23,629 bases of DNA. Source: an uncultured Lachnospiraceae bacterium. GTDB taxonomy: Bacteria > Bacillota > Clostridia > Lachnospirales > Lachnospiraceae. Made by a program: the position numbers and the translations under genes. The notes under the pieces were generated by a model. That model was not told the DNA's origin. It ran no database searches and saw only the letters and a list, made by a program, of their open reading frames with translations. Of the stretch, positions 8,413 to 16,341 are shown one piece after another (within the stretch, counting starts at the first letter, position 1; the number at the start of each line of letters is the position of its first letter). The stretch covers positions 1 through 23,629 of the forward strand of contig CAMNGO010000011.1 in NCBI GenBank assembly GCA_946538445.1, written 5' to 3'.

Positions 8413-9054
8413 TTAATTTCTTTCGAACATGATATCTCCGGCCCATTTCATATCAATCTCCTGGAATTTACCGTTGTTCCTGCTGCCGATCTTTCCGCTG
8501 TATCTGTGCTCCACATCACGGTAATACTCGGGACTCACAGGGATCCTTCCGATTCCCTTCTTCTCAAAAAATACCATGAAATAATACTGGGTTCCCTTAT
8601 AATCAAAGAGAATATTCAGGAGATTGTCATCCTTCATCTCCTTCTCCAGCTGCTTCAGATGCTCAATTTTCATGAACTCCACGATACGGTCATCCAGCAG
8701 ATTGTCAGCGATGAGAATCTTTTCTTTCAGATCATTCAGGTTGGTAACTATTCTCTTGTGGCCGGCATCCACCTTCTCCCACCGGTCGATGGACTTCCTT
8801 GTATTCTCCGTCATCTCAGGTGTCAGATACAAGATCATCTTCTTCTTTGTGTCCACATACACACTCTCATAAGTAAGGGGTGCGGTAAATCCACATGCTT
8901 CACAGTGGAACACAAAGAGTTTATTCAATAATACTTTCTCTTTTAATTCCGGTTTCTCTGTGACATTGATCACTGAATATCTGTCACAAAGATGTACCTT
9001 TCCGCATTTGGGACAGGCAAGCTCTTCTTTCGTAAATCTGGTTAATTTTTCCAT
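8413..9054 (-). CDS. CpXC-domain protein
   Basis: This 213-residue protein opens with two cysteine pairs, CPKCG near residue 14 and CEACG near residue 52 (FHCEACGFTAPL), the pattern of the CpXC zinc-ribbon family, whose function is not established. The rest is soluble and charged with a helical region at 105-145, and no signal peptide or membrane segment is seen. GGGAGGG precedes the ATG. The gene is divergent from bioY, and the BirA-type operator lies 22-59 bases upstream of its start codon, so its transcription could be touched by the same repressor. I see no terminator before the rpmE promoter that abuts its 3' end. Confidence 0.75.
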   Translation of the reverse strand: MEKLTRFTKEELACPKCGKVHLCDRYSVINVTEKPELKEKVLLNKLFVFHCEACGFTAPLTYESVYVDTKKKMILYLTPEMTENTRKSIDRWEKVDAGHKRIVTNLNDLKEKILIADNLLDDRIVEFMKIEHLKQLEKEMKDDNLLNILFDYKGTQYYFMVFFEKKGIGRIPVSPEYYRDVEHRYSGKIGSRNNGKFQEIDMKWAGDIMFERN

Positions 9055-9075
9055 CTATCTTCCCTCCCGCTTTTT

Positions 9076-9113
9076 AATTGTCAACCTCGTCATCCAAAAT
9101 CAGGTTGACAATT
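9076..9113. promoter_or_regulatory. BirA-type biotin operator
   Basis: AATTGTCAACC (9076-9086) and GGTTGACAATT (9103-9113) form a perfect 11-base inverted repeat with a 16-base spacer. This matches the known Firmicute BirA operator layout (TTGTTAACC, about 15 bases, GGTTAACAA). The right arm covers the -35 box of the bioY promoter, so biotinyl-AMP-bound BirA should repress bioY when biotin is plentiful. It implies a BirA with an N-terminal DNA-binding domain elsewhere in the genome. Confidence 0.85.
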
Positions 9114-9133
9114 ATCTTTTTCTTCAGTATAAT
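9105..9133 (+). promoter_or_regulatory. bioY promoter
   Basis: TTGACA (9105-9110) and TATAAT (9128-9133) are exact consensus hexamers with the optimal 17-base spacing. Transcription should start near 9140, leaving a leader of about 105 bases before bioY. Such a strong promoter fits one held down by a repressor at the overlapping operator. Confidence 0.85.
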
Positions 9134-9246
9134 CCATTTGACCCAAGGAACATCATACCATATTCTTTTGTTTAAGTCCACTGCCGGGAGACCGGACAGG
9201 CGGGACGGATTTCCTGGGAAAGCAAGCATAAGGAGAGACTATAAAT

Positions 9247-9822
9247 ATGAAAAAAGAAAGATACCTGACAACCTACCGGATGGCCTTGATTGCTTTGATG
9301 GCTGCCGTCATCTGCGTCCTGAGCCCCTTTTCCATCAATATCCCCGTAAGTCCCGTTCCCCTCAGCCTGGGGACCATGGCTGTGTGCTTTGCCTCCTGCA
9401 TCCTGGGGTGGAAAGCAGGATGCTTCAGTGTAGGAATTTATCTGCTCATCGGTATGGCCGGGCTTCCGGTTTTTTCCAATTTCAGCGGTGGGATCGCCAA
9501 GCTTGCCGGACCTACCGGCGGATACCTGATCGGCTATCTCTTCCTGGCCCTGATCTCCGGCTTCTTTTTTGAAAAGTTCTCCCATCCCGCATTCCATGCC
9601 TTAGGGATGGTCCTCGGCACGGGAGTATGCTATCTGTTTGGAACTTTATGGCTATGTTACCAGGCCAACCTTACTTTGGCCCAGGGATTGGCCATGGGTG
9701 TTATCCCCTACATCCCCGGGGACCTGGTCAAGATAATCCTGGTTCTTCTCATCGGTCCGGTCATCAGAAAGCGATTGATCGCTGCCGGTCTTATAGAGAA
9801 TCCCGGGGCCGCTTCCAATTGA
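9247..9822 (+). CDS. bioY: Biotin transporter BioY (ECF S component)
   Basis: BioY is the substrate-binding membrane subunit of the energy-coupling-factor biotin importer. The 191-residue protein has about six hydrophobic segments and the family signature GLPVFSNFSGGIAKLAGPTGGY, plus the C-terminal IPGDLVK motif. AAGGAGAG precedes the ATG at good distance. No ecfA or ecfT genes adjoin it, so it probably shares a general ECF module encoded elsewhere. The operator and promoter upstream support biotin-responsive control. No biotin synthesis gene is in the window, consistent with scavenging. No clear terminator follows it. Confidence 0.95.
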   Translation: MKKERYLTTYRMALIALMAAVICVLSPFSINIPVSPVPLSLGTMAVCFASCILGWKAGCFSVGIYLLIGMAGLPVFSNFSGGIAKLAGPTGGYLIGYLFLALISGFFFEKFSHPAFHALGMVLGTGVCYLFGTLWLCYQANLTLAQGLAMGVIPYIPGDLVKIILVLLIGPVIRKRLIAAGLIENPGAASN

Positions 9823-9871
9823 CAACTTACCCTAATATTCCATGTTATCATTCCATTCCTCTTTAAAAGTG

Positions 9872-9880
9872 TGTTATAAT
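9872..9880 (+). promoter_or_regulatory. Extended -10 promoter of the HAD-YfhO operon
   Basis: TGTTATAAT is a perfect TG-N-TATAAT extended -10, placed about 70 bases upstream of the HAD gene. No recognisable -35 is seen 16-18 bases upstream. Confidence 0.6.
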
Positions 9881-9950
9881 ACTTTATTAAGGTTAAAATA
9901 TCTATCATGTATTTGCCTTATTGAAGCACAACTTTTAAGGAGGATTTTTT

Positions 9951-10727
9951 ATGGATAGAAAGTACTTCTTTTTTGATATCGACGGAACCCTCACTGTGCG
10001 GGAGACAGGCGTTATGGTCCCTTCAGCCAGGGAGGCGGTCCGGAAACTCAAAGCGGCAGGTCACTTTGTTTCCATTGCCACAGGCAGGGCGCGATATAAA
10101 GCGGAGAAGTTCCGTGCCGACAGCGAGATAGACCACATGGTATGTAACGGTGGACATGGTATCGTAATCGACGGCAAATGTGTGGAGAACCGGCCTCTGG
10201 ACTATGAGAAATGTCTGGCAATCTACCGGGAGGCGATCTCCCTGGGTTATGGAGTTCTGGTTGCCATGGATGATTCCGATAAGGTCTACGCCAACAGTTT
10301 CGCTTTCTATGACCAGGTGGGCATCCGCAAGGAACCCACCACTTACATCATTAACAGCAACTATGATCCGGCAGATTATGACGCCATCTACAAATTATAT
10401 ATCTCCATTCCCTTGCAGGAAGAAGGCAGGCTCACATTGCGCCATACAATGGGCAGCCTGCGATTCGAACCGGAGTATCTGATGTTTCAGCCGGACGACA
10501 AAAAAGGAGGCATCCTAAGGATGCTGGAACTGGTCGGAGGAAAACCGGAAGACGCGGTGGTTTTCGGAGATGATTACAATGATCTCAGTATGTTTGATCC
10601 CGCCTTTTATCGGGTTGCCATGGGTAATGGCTGCCGGGAGCTAAAAGAAAAAGCGGATTACATTGCACCGGAAAACATAGATGACGGCATCTACAGAACC
10701 TGTCAGGCCCATGGATGGTTCTCATAA
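9951..10727 (+). CDS. Cof-type HAD-IIB family phosphatase
   Basis: A cytoplasmic haloacid-dehalogenase-fold hydrolase of 258 residues. Motif I is FDIDGTLT with D9 (nucleophile) and D11 (acid/base), motif II is SIATGR, the motif III lysine lies in DDKKGGI, and motif IV is FGDDYNDLSMF. The Cof cap domain lies in the middle. Such enzymes dephosphorylate sugar phosphates, nucleotides or flavin/PLP phosphates, and the substrate cannot be read from sequence. A strong AAGGAGG precedes the ATG. It is followed after 16 bases by the YfhO-family gene, so it could act on a sugar phosphate or lipid-linked intermediate of envelope synthesis, but this is guilt by association only. Confidence 0.9.
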   Translation: MDRKYFFFDIDGTLTVRETGVMVPSAREAVRKLKAAGHFVSIATGRARYKAEKFRADSEIDHMVCNGGHGIVIDGKCVENRPLDYEKCLAIYREAISLGYGVLVAMDDSDKVYANSFAFYDQVGIRKEPTTYIINSNYDPADYDAIYKLYISIPLQEEGRLTLRHTMGSLRFEPEYLMFQPDDKKGGILRMLELVGGKPEDAVVFGDDYNDLSMFDPAFYRVAMGNGCRELKEKADYIAPENIDDGIYRTCQAHGWFS

Positions 10728-10728
10728 G

Positions 10729-10735
10729 AAGGAGG
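10729..10735 (+). promoter_or_regulatory. Ribosome binding site for the TTG start of the YfhO gene
   Basis: AAGGAGG starts just after the HAD stop codon and lies 8 bases before the TTG at 10744. No RBS serves the ATG at 10681 inside the HAD gene. Confidence 0.75.
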
Positions 10736-10743
10736 AAATCCCA

Positions 10744-13700
10744 TTGAAACGCAAAGACATTTTTACAAGAGAATTATACATTCTGTTCTATCTGTTATTC
10801 TTTTGTAGTACATTTCTATTTAAACTGACCCATATCTCCATCCTGAGATATCTGGTCATCATCGCCAGATACACTTATATCCCCGGCATGCTGTTTGCCG
10901 CCGGCTATGAGATCGGCACGTTGAATCAGCAATATCCTGATCTGAAAGATTTCCAGGGAAGTCTTCTGAAAAAGGCATTTCACTGGTTGATGCATTTCTA
11001 TATCATCGGCTTCCTGAAGGAATTTCTCCTGGACAGGAGAGACCCCCTGCCAACGATCAAAGATCTGCTGGCCCTGATCCGTATTCCGAATCTGGCAGCC
11101 ATTTTTATCTCCCTGGCCATCCTCTATGTCATGGCCGCCTTCCTGTGGAGACCGATCATGAATCATCCGAGGAAAAAATGGCTTCTGCCAGTGATCTGTG
11201 TCGCAGGATTCCTGTGTACCTACATACCGGAAGGCCTGATCGGTTACGGGGCTGTCGGTATATTTACCGGGGCGGATATCGTGGGAGCAGTCCCCATCTT
11301 CCCCTACCTGTTCTTTATCTTCTTCGGAGCAAGCCTTGCAGCAGAGGAGGAATTCCCCTTCTATGAGAAGAAAATAATGATAATGAGTATCCTCTTATTA
11401 TTGTTTGCCGGGGTCATGATCCTGCTCCACCTCAAAGAGCCCGCCCTGACCATCGTAGGAAGCTTTCTTGCCTGGATCGGCGTCTTCTTCTGCTACATGA
11501 TCCAGGGATTCTATGGAGCAATTGAGGAGAGATTGTTTATTCTCTTCCAGGCCGGAAAGAAGAAACTCTCCTTCTTCTATGAAGAAAAGCAAAAGAAGAA
11601 GATCTGGCGCGGAATTTTTTATCTTCTGGGCTACACGTTCATCTTTGCTGTCCTCGCCCTCTTTATCTTTGTTCCTTATATAAGGGAGCATCGTACATTG
11701 ATCTGGTCTGTGGACGGTTTGGGTCAGTATGTCCCGAAAATCTACCGCTTTATGGAGACCATCCCGGGAGTCCTGAAAGACGTCCTGCACGGGAACATGA
11801 ACTTTGAACAATATGATTTCTCAAGCGGTCTGGGATCGACCATAGCCATCAGTTATGATCCCATCTACTGGCTTTACCTTCTTTTCCACCCGTCACAGGT
11901 GGAAACGGTATACAGCGCCATGATCATCCTGCGTTATTTTCTGGCAGGTCTTAGCTTCTCCGCCCTGGTTCTCTTCTTCGGCGGAAGTCATTATGCGGCG
12001 TATACTTCAAGTATGGTCTATGCATTCTCAGGGTATGCCATCTATGCCGGAACGAAACACGGCCAGTTTCTCACCCCGCTGATCCTTCTTCCCTTGCTGG
12101 TGATAGCCATGGAGAGGTTGATCCGGGATAAAAAATGGTACCTGATGACCGTCCTTGTCGCCTTGTCGCTACTGTGTTCTTACTATTTCCTCTGGATGAA
12201 CACCATCGCCATAGGGATCTATTTTGTGTTGCGGATCCTGTGTACCGATGAATACCGTAATTTTGTCACCTTCTTCACCAGGGGACTTATCATCGTAGGA
12301 AGTTATATACTGGGAGCCAGCATCGGGATCATCTCGATCTTCACTTCCTTCGCCAGCTACATGGGCTCAAGCCGTACGGAGGGTGGCAGTCTGGACAGTT
12401 TTCTGTCCACCACTCCCCTGTTCTATCGGCCGGAATGGATCTCCGATTCTTTTATCTCCTTTATATCGGATTCCTTTACCCCCGGCATGTGGCTGAAACT
12501 GGGTTTTGCTCCCGTTGCTTTACTGGCCATCGTCCTGCTGTTTTCCCGCAAGGCGAGGAAAGAACTGAGATTCCTTTTCTGGATCTTCACCCTGTTCTGC
12601 ATCTTCCCGGCCTGTGGGTTTATCTTCAGCGGTTTCTCCAGCGTGAACAACCGTTGGTGTTACATCTATGCATGTCTGATTGCATTTATCCTTGCCATCG
12701 TATTGGAGAAGATGACCAAACTGACTGTAACAGAGCTGAAAGTCATGACGGGACTCACTTTCCTTTACGGAGGAATCGTGTATTTCTCCACCAAATATCA
12801 CACCGATAAAGTCTTCGGGGCCTTCGGTCTGCTGACAGCTACTTTGATCGTCTTGTATCTGATCAATCAGAGGCAGCCGTCTGCCTCCATAGCACAGAAA
12901 AAATATATCCTGCTGGGTGTGACTTTGCTGACCATCCTGTTCAACGCCAACATGTTTATCACCGCCGGTTCTGATACCGGGACCCATCTGGGAACCTATG
13001 TGGAATCCGGCACTTCCCGGAGGAAGATGACTTCCAGCGCTCTGAGGCATCTGAAGGAAGTGGCGGGAGAAGACCAGGAATTCTACCGGGCCACCAATCT
13101 GAAGACCGCAGGAAATGAGCGTTCCAGCAGCCTGTTGCTGGGTTACAATGATATCTCCACCTTCACCAGCACTCTGGGCAGCGGTATCGTGGATTACAAC
13201 AGTGCCATGGGTAACTGCGACTGGAATATCGTGAGTATCTACAGTTACAATGCCCGCACCGTATTGAATGAACTTGCCAGTGTGAAATACCTGGCGACAG
13301 ATTCCAAGAAGAAGGTTTGTATCCCTTACGGTTATCGTCAGGTTTATGAGAAAAAGGGAAAGAAAGCCTCCAAATACATATATGAAAATGAATATGCTCT
13401 TCCCCTGGGTTATACCTATGACAACATCCTTTCCCCGGAGGAGGCCGCAAAATATTCTGCAGTGGAAAAACAGGACCTGACCATGATGACTGCTATCGTC
13501 AATCAGGACGCCAATGTAGATAACAGCAACCTGGATTCCACAAAGAAGCTGAAGCTGTCAGCCCACGAGATTGAGATCCTGGATATGGATCTGGAAGGTG
13601 TCACTGTGGATGAAAAAGAAGGGATACTCAACGTGGAAGAAGGCGGGTCCATCACCTTCCATTTCAAGGGGGAGAAGAACGCCGAGACCTACCTGGGATT

Positions 13701-14283
13701 CACGGGGGATATCTACCATGAAAAAGATGCCAAAGAGCACTTCCTGAAGACCAATGTCAAGGCAGAAGGAACCGCTTATATTTATAAGTTCCGCATCGAT
13801 TCCTACTCCACCGGACAGAAGGAATTCCTCTTCCATCTGGGCTATCACCAGGAGCCTATCGACTCCTGCAAACTGGAATTCACCGCCGCAGGCATGCTGC
13901 GATATGACGATATCGCCATCTACGTCCAGCCTATGGACCAGTACCCGGCTCAGGCGGCATCCCTGAAAAAGAATACACTGAAAAATGTTAAGGCAGACAC
14001 AAACCGGGTATCCGGAGATATCACTTTGGACACCGATAAGATGCTCTGTATCAGCCTCCCCTACCAGGCAGGCTGGACCGCCTATGTGGACGGAGAGAAA
14101 ACACCTATACAGCGTATCAATTATCAGTATATGGGACTGAACTTAAGACCCGGGAAACACCAGATTGAACTTCGCTATCAGCTCCCAGGCATACGTTACG
14201 CCTTCCTCATTACCGGAGCGGGCATAGCTGCCTTCCTTCTGATCATTGTCTTTAATCTGATAAGGAAGAAAAAGAGCAAATAA
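10744..14283 (+). CDS. YfhO-family membrane protein (GT-C type glycosyltransferase) with extra N-terminal membrane module
   Basis: A 1179-residue polytopic protein. From about residue 290 it matches the YfhO family: a membrane core with D324 in SVDGLGQY at the first outside loop (the GT-C catalytic position), many hydrophobic segments to about 735, an outside domain near 740-1145 ending in GWTAYVDGEKTPI, and a last membrane helix near 1152-1172. YfhO proteins in Bacillus, Listeria and Staphylococcus move sugars from undecaprenyl phosphate onto lipoteichoic acid with CsbB-type transferases. Residues 1-285 are an added module of about eight membrane helices that looks acyltransferase-3-like, making the protein longer than Bacillus YfhO. 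The TTG start follows the HAD gene by 16 bases with its own RBS, and a terminator follows. Confidence 0.85.
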   Translation: MKRKDIFTRELYILFYLLFFCSTFLFKLTHISILRYLVIIARYTYIPGMLFAAGYEIGTLNQQYPDLKDFQGSLLKKAFHWLMHFYIIGFLKEFLLDRRDPLPTIKDLLALIRIPNLAAIFISLAILYVMAAFLWRPIMNHPRKKWLLPVICVAGFLCTYIPEGLIGYGAVGIFTGADIVGAVPIFPYLFFIFFGASLAAEEEFPFYEKKIMIMSILLLLFAGVMILLHLKEPALTIVGSFLAWIGVFFCYMIQGFYGAIEERLFILFQAGKKKLSFFYEEKQKKKIWRGIFYLLGYTFIFAVLALFIFVPYIREHRTLIWSVDGLGQYVPKIYRFMETIPGVLKDVLHGNMNFEQYDFSSGLGSTIAISYDPIYWLYLLFHPSQVETVYSAMIILRYFLAGLSFSALVLFFGGSHYAAYTSSMVYAFSGYAIYAGTKHGQFLTPLILLPLLVIAMERLIRDKKWYLMTVLVALSLLCSYYFLWMNTIAIGIYFVLRILCTDEYRNFVTFFTRGLIIVGSYILGASIGIISIFTSFASYMGSSRTEGGSLDSFLSTTPLFYRPEWISDSFISFISDSFTPGMWLKLGFAPVALLAIVLLFSRKARKELRFLFWIFTLFCIFPACGFIFSGFSSVNNRWCYIYACLIAFILAIVLEKMTKLTVTELKVMTGLTFLYGGIVYFSTKYHTDKVFGAFGLLTATLIVLYLINQRQPSASIAQKKYILLGVTLLTILFNANMFITAGSDTGTHLGTYVESGTSRRKMTSSALRHLKEVAGEDQEFYRATNLKTAGNERSSSLLLGYNDISTFTSTLGSGIVDYNSAMGNCDWNIVSIYSYNARTVLNELASVKYLATDSKKKVCIPYGYRQVYEKKGKKASKYIYENEYALPLGYTYDNILSPEEAAKYSAVEKQDLTMMTAIVNQDANVDNSNLDSTKKLKLSAHEIEILDMDLEGVTVDEKEGILNVEEGGSITFHFKGEKNAETYLGFTGDIYHEKDAKEHFLKTNVKAEGTAYIYKFRIDSYSTGQKEFLFHLGYHQEPIDSCKLEFTAAGMLRYDDIAIYVQPMDQYPAQAASLKKNTLKNVKADTNRVSGDITLDTDKMLCISLPYQAGWTAYVDGEKTPIQRINYQYMGLNLRPGKHQIELRYQLPGIRYAFLITGAGIAAFLLIIVFNLIRKKKSK

Positions 14284-14287
14284 TAGA

Positions 14288-14316
14288 AAAAACCGGCAGG
14301 TCACCTGCCGGTTTTT
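14288..14316. terminator. Bidirectional terminator between the YfhO and L,D-transpeptidase genes
   Basis: ACCGGCAGGT and ACCTGCCGGT pair as a GC-rich stem flanked by A and T runs, so it can terminate transcripts from both convergent genes. It lies 4 bases after the YfhO stop and 14 bases beyond the L,D-transpeptidase stop. Confidence 0.9.
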
Positions 14317-14329
14317 GATTACATGGGTA

Positions 14330-16078
14330 TCAGTAAGATACCACTGTGGTTCCAATCGGAATGTTCTTATAGATGTAGTAGGCATCGCTGTCAGGCAGAC
14401 GGGCACAGCCATGGGAGGCCGGTTTTCCCATCTCCGGTGAACATACGGAGCCATCGTTGTAGAGAGGTCTGGTATGGAATGAATTCCGCCCACACCAGTG
14501 TGTTACATAGAGTTCCTTGGTATTGACGTAGTACCATCCGGTTTCCTTGTAAGTTACCTTAAACACTCCTTTGGGAGAAGGCGTGCTTGCCTTTCCGGAG
14601 GAACATGGGCAGGCTCTGATAATCTTCCAGTTCCCTTTGGAACCTTTAAAGATGGTTACCTGCTGGGTATAGTGGCTGATCCAGATGAGGTACTCTGTGG
14701 TGCTGGAATATCCATTTACATTTACAAATGCAAGCTTCCTTTCATTGGAATATTTCCTGGTGGTATAGATGCTCTTGCCATTGATATGTTCAATAGGTCT
14801 CACACCATTTGCCAGGAGAATATCATGATATTTCTGCTTGAAAGCATTCGGCTTGATCTTAAGAACCCTGGAAGAAGAATCCGCCAGAATCTTTCTTCCT
14901 CCGTCCTTGCGATAGGCCAGCACTTTGATCCTGTAAGTGGAATTGGGATCAAGCGACTCCAGAGAATAAGTTCTCTTTTTCGTGGATCCGAGTTTCTGAT
15001 ATACCTTGGTGCCGGCTTTCTTATAATACACTAAGAATCCGGTGGCATTCACGGTCCGGTTCCATTTCACGATCAGTTCTTCGTTCATATTATAACCAAA
15101 TCTGATATTGGGAACTTTACCCGGAACGATTCCCAGAAAGATTCCCTTTGGTTTGGATTTCGGCCCTGATACCTTCTTGGAGCCGGCCTGGCCCACCGCC
15201 ATGATCTGATAATAATAATTCCTTCCGCCCTTCAGAATCCCTGTCGTGTAAGAGGTTCCTATCACTTTGGAAGCGATACATTTGTAGGAGCCGGCTTTGC
15301 TGTGGCTCCGGAAGACCTTATAGTAGGATGCGTTCGGGGCAGCATTCCAGGTTATCTTGATCCTGCTGTCGGCGGTCGATACCCTTACACCGCCTACTTT
15401 TTTCTGTTTTTTGATAAACTTATGGACCGTAGCCCTTCCCTGACCATAATAGATCGCTCCATCCATGGAATAGCTGAGTATAACATAGGTTTTGTACTCA
15501 CCGTTTCCCAAAGCTGTACCGGGTATACTGGCTGCCATGGAGATGGTATTGCCGGCCACCTTGGTTTTTGCGAAATTGGCAGAACTGATCAGGTCCGTGG
15601 AATTCTCACCCTTGAAGACAAGGAATTCCACTCCACTACCCTTAAATCCTTTGCTAAGGGTGATGTTCCCTTTCAGGGCATCTTTGCTTGTGGTGGAGAC
15701 AGCTGTCCCTGTCAGAGCACCGCCTGTATAGTATCTAACTGTGATACTCTGCCTGTTATCCTTGCCAGTCACCACAAGAGTATATCTGGTCTTGACAGCA
15801 TATCTGGAACCCAGAGGGATCTTGAACATCCTGTCATTTCCCACCGTTCCACCGGCTTCGCTGCCTGAGAGGATGGCTGCCTGTGCGTTATCCTTCATCA
15901 CTTTCCATGTATAACCCGCAGGGCAGAACTCTTTGAACTTCAGGAGTAAAGCCTTATCTGAGGAATTCACAAAAGCAATCTGACGATAGGAGGCCGCATG
16001 GGTTGTTCTGCCGCTGAGTATCATACATAGAGCCAGAAGCGGAAGCAGCAGCCACAGTTTCATTTTTCTACTTTTCAT
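14330..16078 (-). CDS. Secreted L,D-transpeptidase (YkuD) with two fibronectin type III domains
   Basis: Predicted exported enzyme that makes 3-3 peptidoglycan cross-links or attaches proteins to stem peptides. In the 582-residue product a signal peptide (LWLLLPLLALCMILSG, ending near THAA at 27-30) precedes a beta-rich region (31-225), fibronectin type III domains near 228-312 and 320-410, and a YkuD domain near 460-581. Its catalytic motif SHGCARLP holds H556 and C558. The start at 16078 is chosen over the open upstream extension because AAAGGAGAG sits just before it and the signal peptide begins there. It has its own promoter, divergent from wecE. Extra Cys residues at the active-site end (CPC, CGRN, SVCS) could form disulfides. 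Confidence 0.92.
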   Translation of the reverse strand: MKSRKMKLWLLLPLLALCMILSGRTTHAASYRQIAFVNSSDKALLLKFKEFCPAGYTWKVMKDNAQAAILSGSEAGGTVGNDRMFKIPLGSRYAVKTRYTLVVTGKDNRQSITVRYYTGGALTGTAVSTTSKDALKGNITLSKGFKGSGVEFLVFKGENSTDLISSANFAKTKVAGNTISMAASIPGTALGNGEYKTYVILSYSMDGAIYYGQGRATVHKFIKKQKKVGGVRVSTADSRIKITWNAAPNASYYKVFRSHSKAGSYKCIASKVIGTSYTTGILKGGRNYYYQIMAVGQAGSKKVSGPKSKPKGIFLGIVPGKVPNIRFGYNMNEELIVKWNRTVNATGFLVYYKKAGTKVYQKLGSTKKRTYSLESLDPNSTYRIKVLAYRKDGGRKILADSSSRVLKIKPNAFKQKYHDILLANGVRPIEHINGKSIYTTRKYSNERKLAFVNVNGYSSTTEYLIWISHYTQQVTIFKGSKGNWKIIRACPCSSGKASTPSPKGVFKVTYKETGWYYVNTKELYVTHWCGRNSFHTRPLYNDGSVCSPEMGKPASHGCARLPDSDAYYIYKNIPIGTTVVSY

Positions 16079-16176
16079 TCTTCTCTCCTTTCCCCTTATC
16101 TCGCTCATTTTATCCCATTCATTTAATAATACACCCAATATCCCATAATAAACCAAGATAAAATTAGCTATTTGAT

Positions 16177-16205
16177 ATCATAACACTTTTTTTGACCAAC
16201 TTCAA
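16177..16205 (-). promoter_or_regulatory. L,D-transpeptidase promoter
   Basis: On the minus strand TTGAAG (16205-16200) and TATGAT (16182-16177) are 17 bases apart, with TGT forming an extended -10. It lies in the 263-base AT-rich divergent region 16079-16341, which holds this promoter and that of wecE and no gene. Confidence 0.55.
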
Positions 16206-16272
16206 CTCTGCATTGCCTAATTTAACACTATGTTAATAGTTTGATAATTATATATACTTTTTTCTTTTTCTT

Positions 16273-16281
16273 TGCTATAAT
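16273..16281 (+). promoter_or_regulatory. Extended -10 promoter of the wecE operon
   Basis: TGCTATAAT is a perfect extended -10, about 60 bases upstream of wecE. The -35 region is AT-rich without a good match. Confidence 0.6.
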
Positions 16282-16341
16282 TATAAGATAGTTACAAAAA
16301 TAATATTACAGGCGCAAGATTATCGAAAAGAAGGTTACGTT

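Noticed and set aside
9140..9246. Riboswitch in the bioY leader
   Set aside because: The leader is about 105 bases with GC-rich patches, but I recognise no known aptamer, and the BirA operator already explains control.
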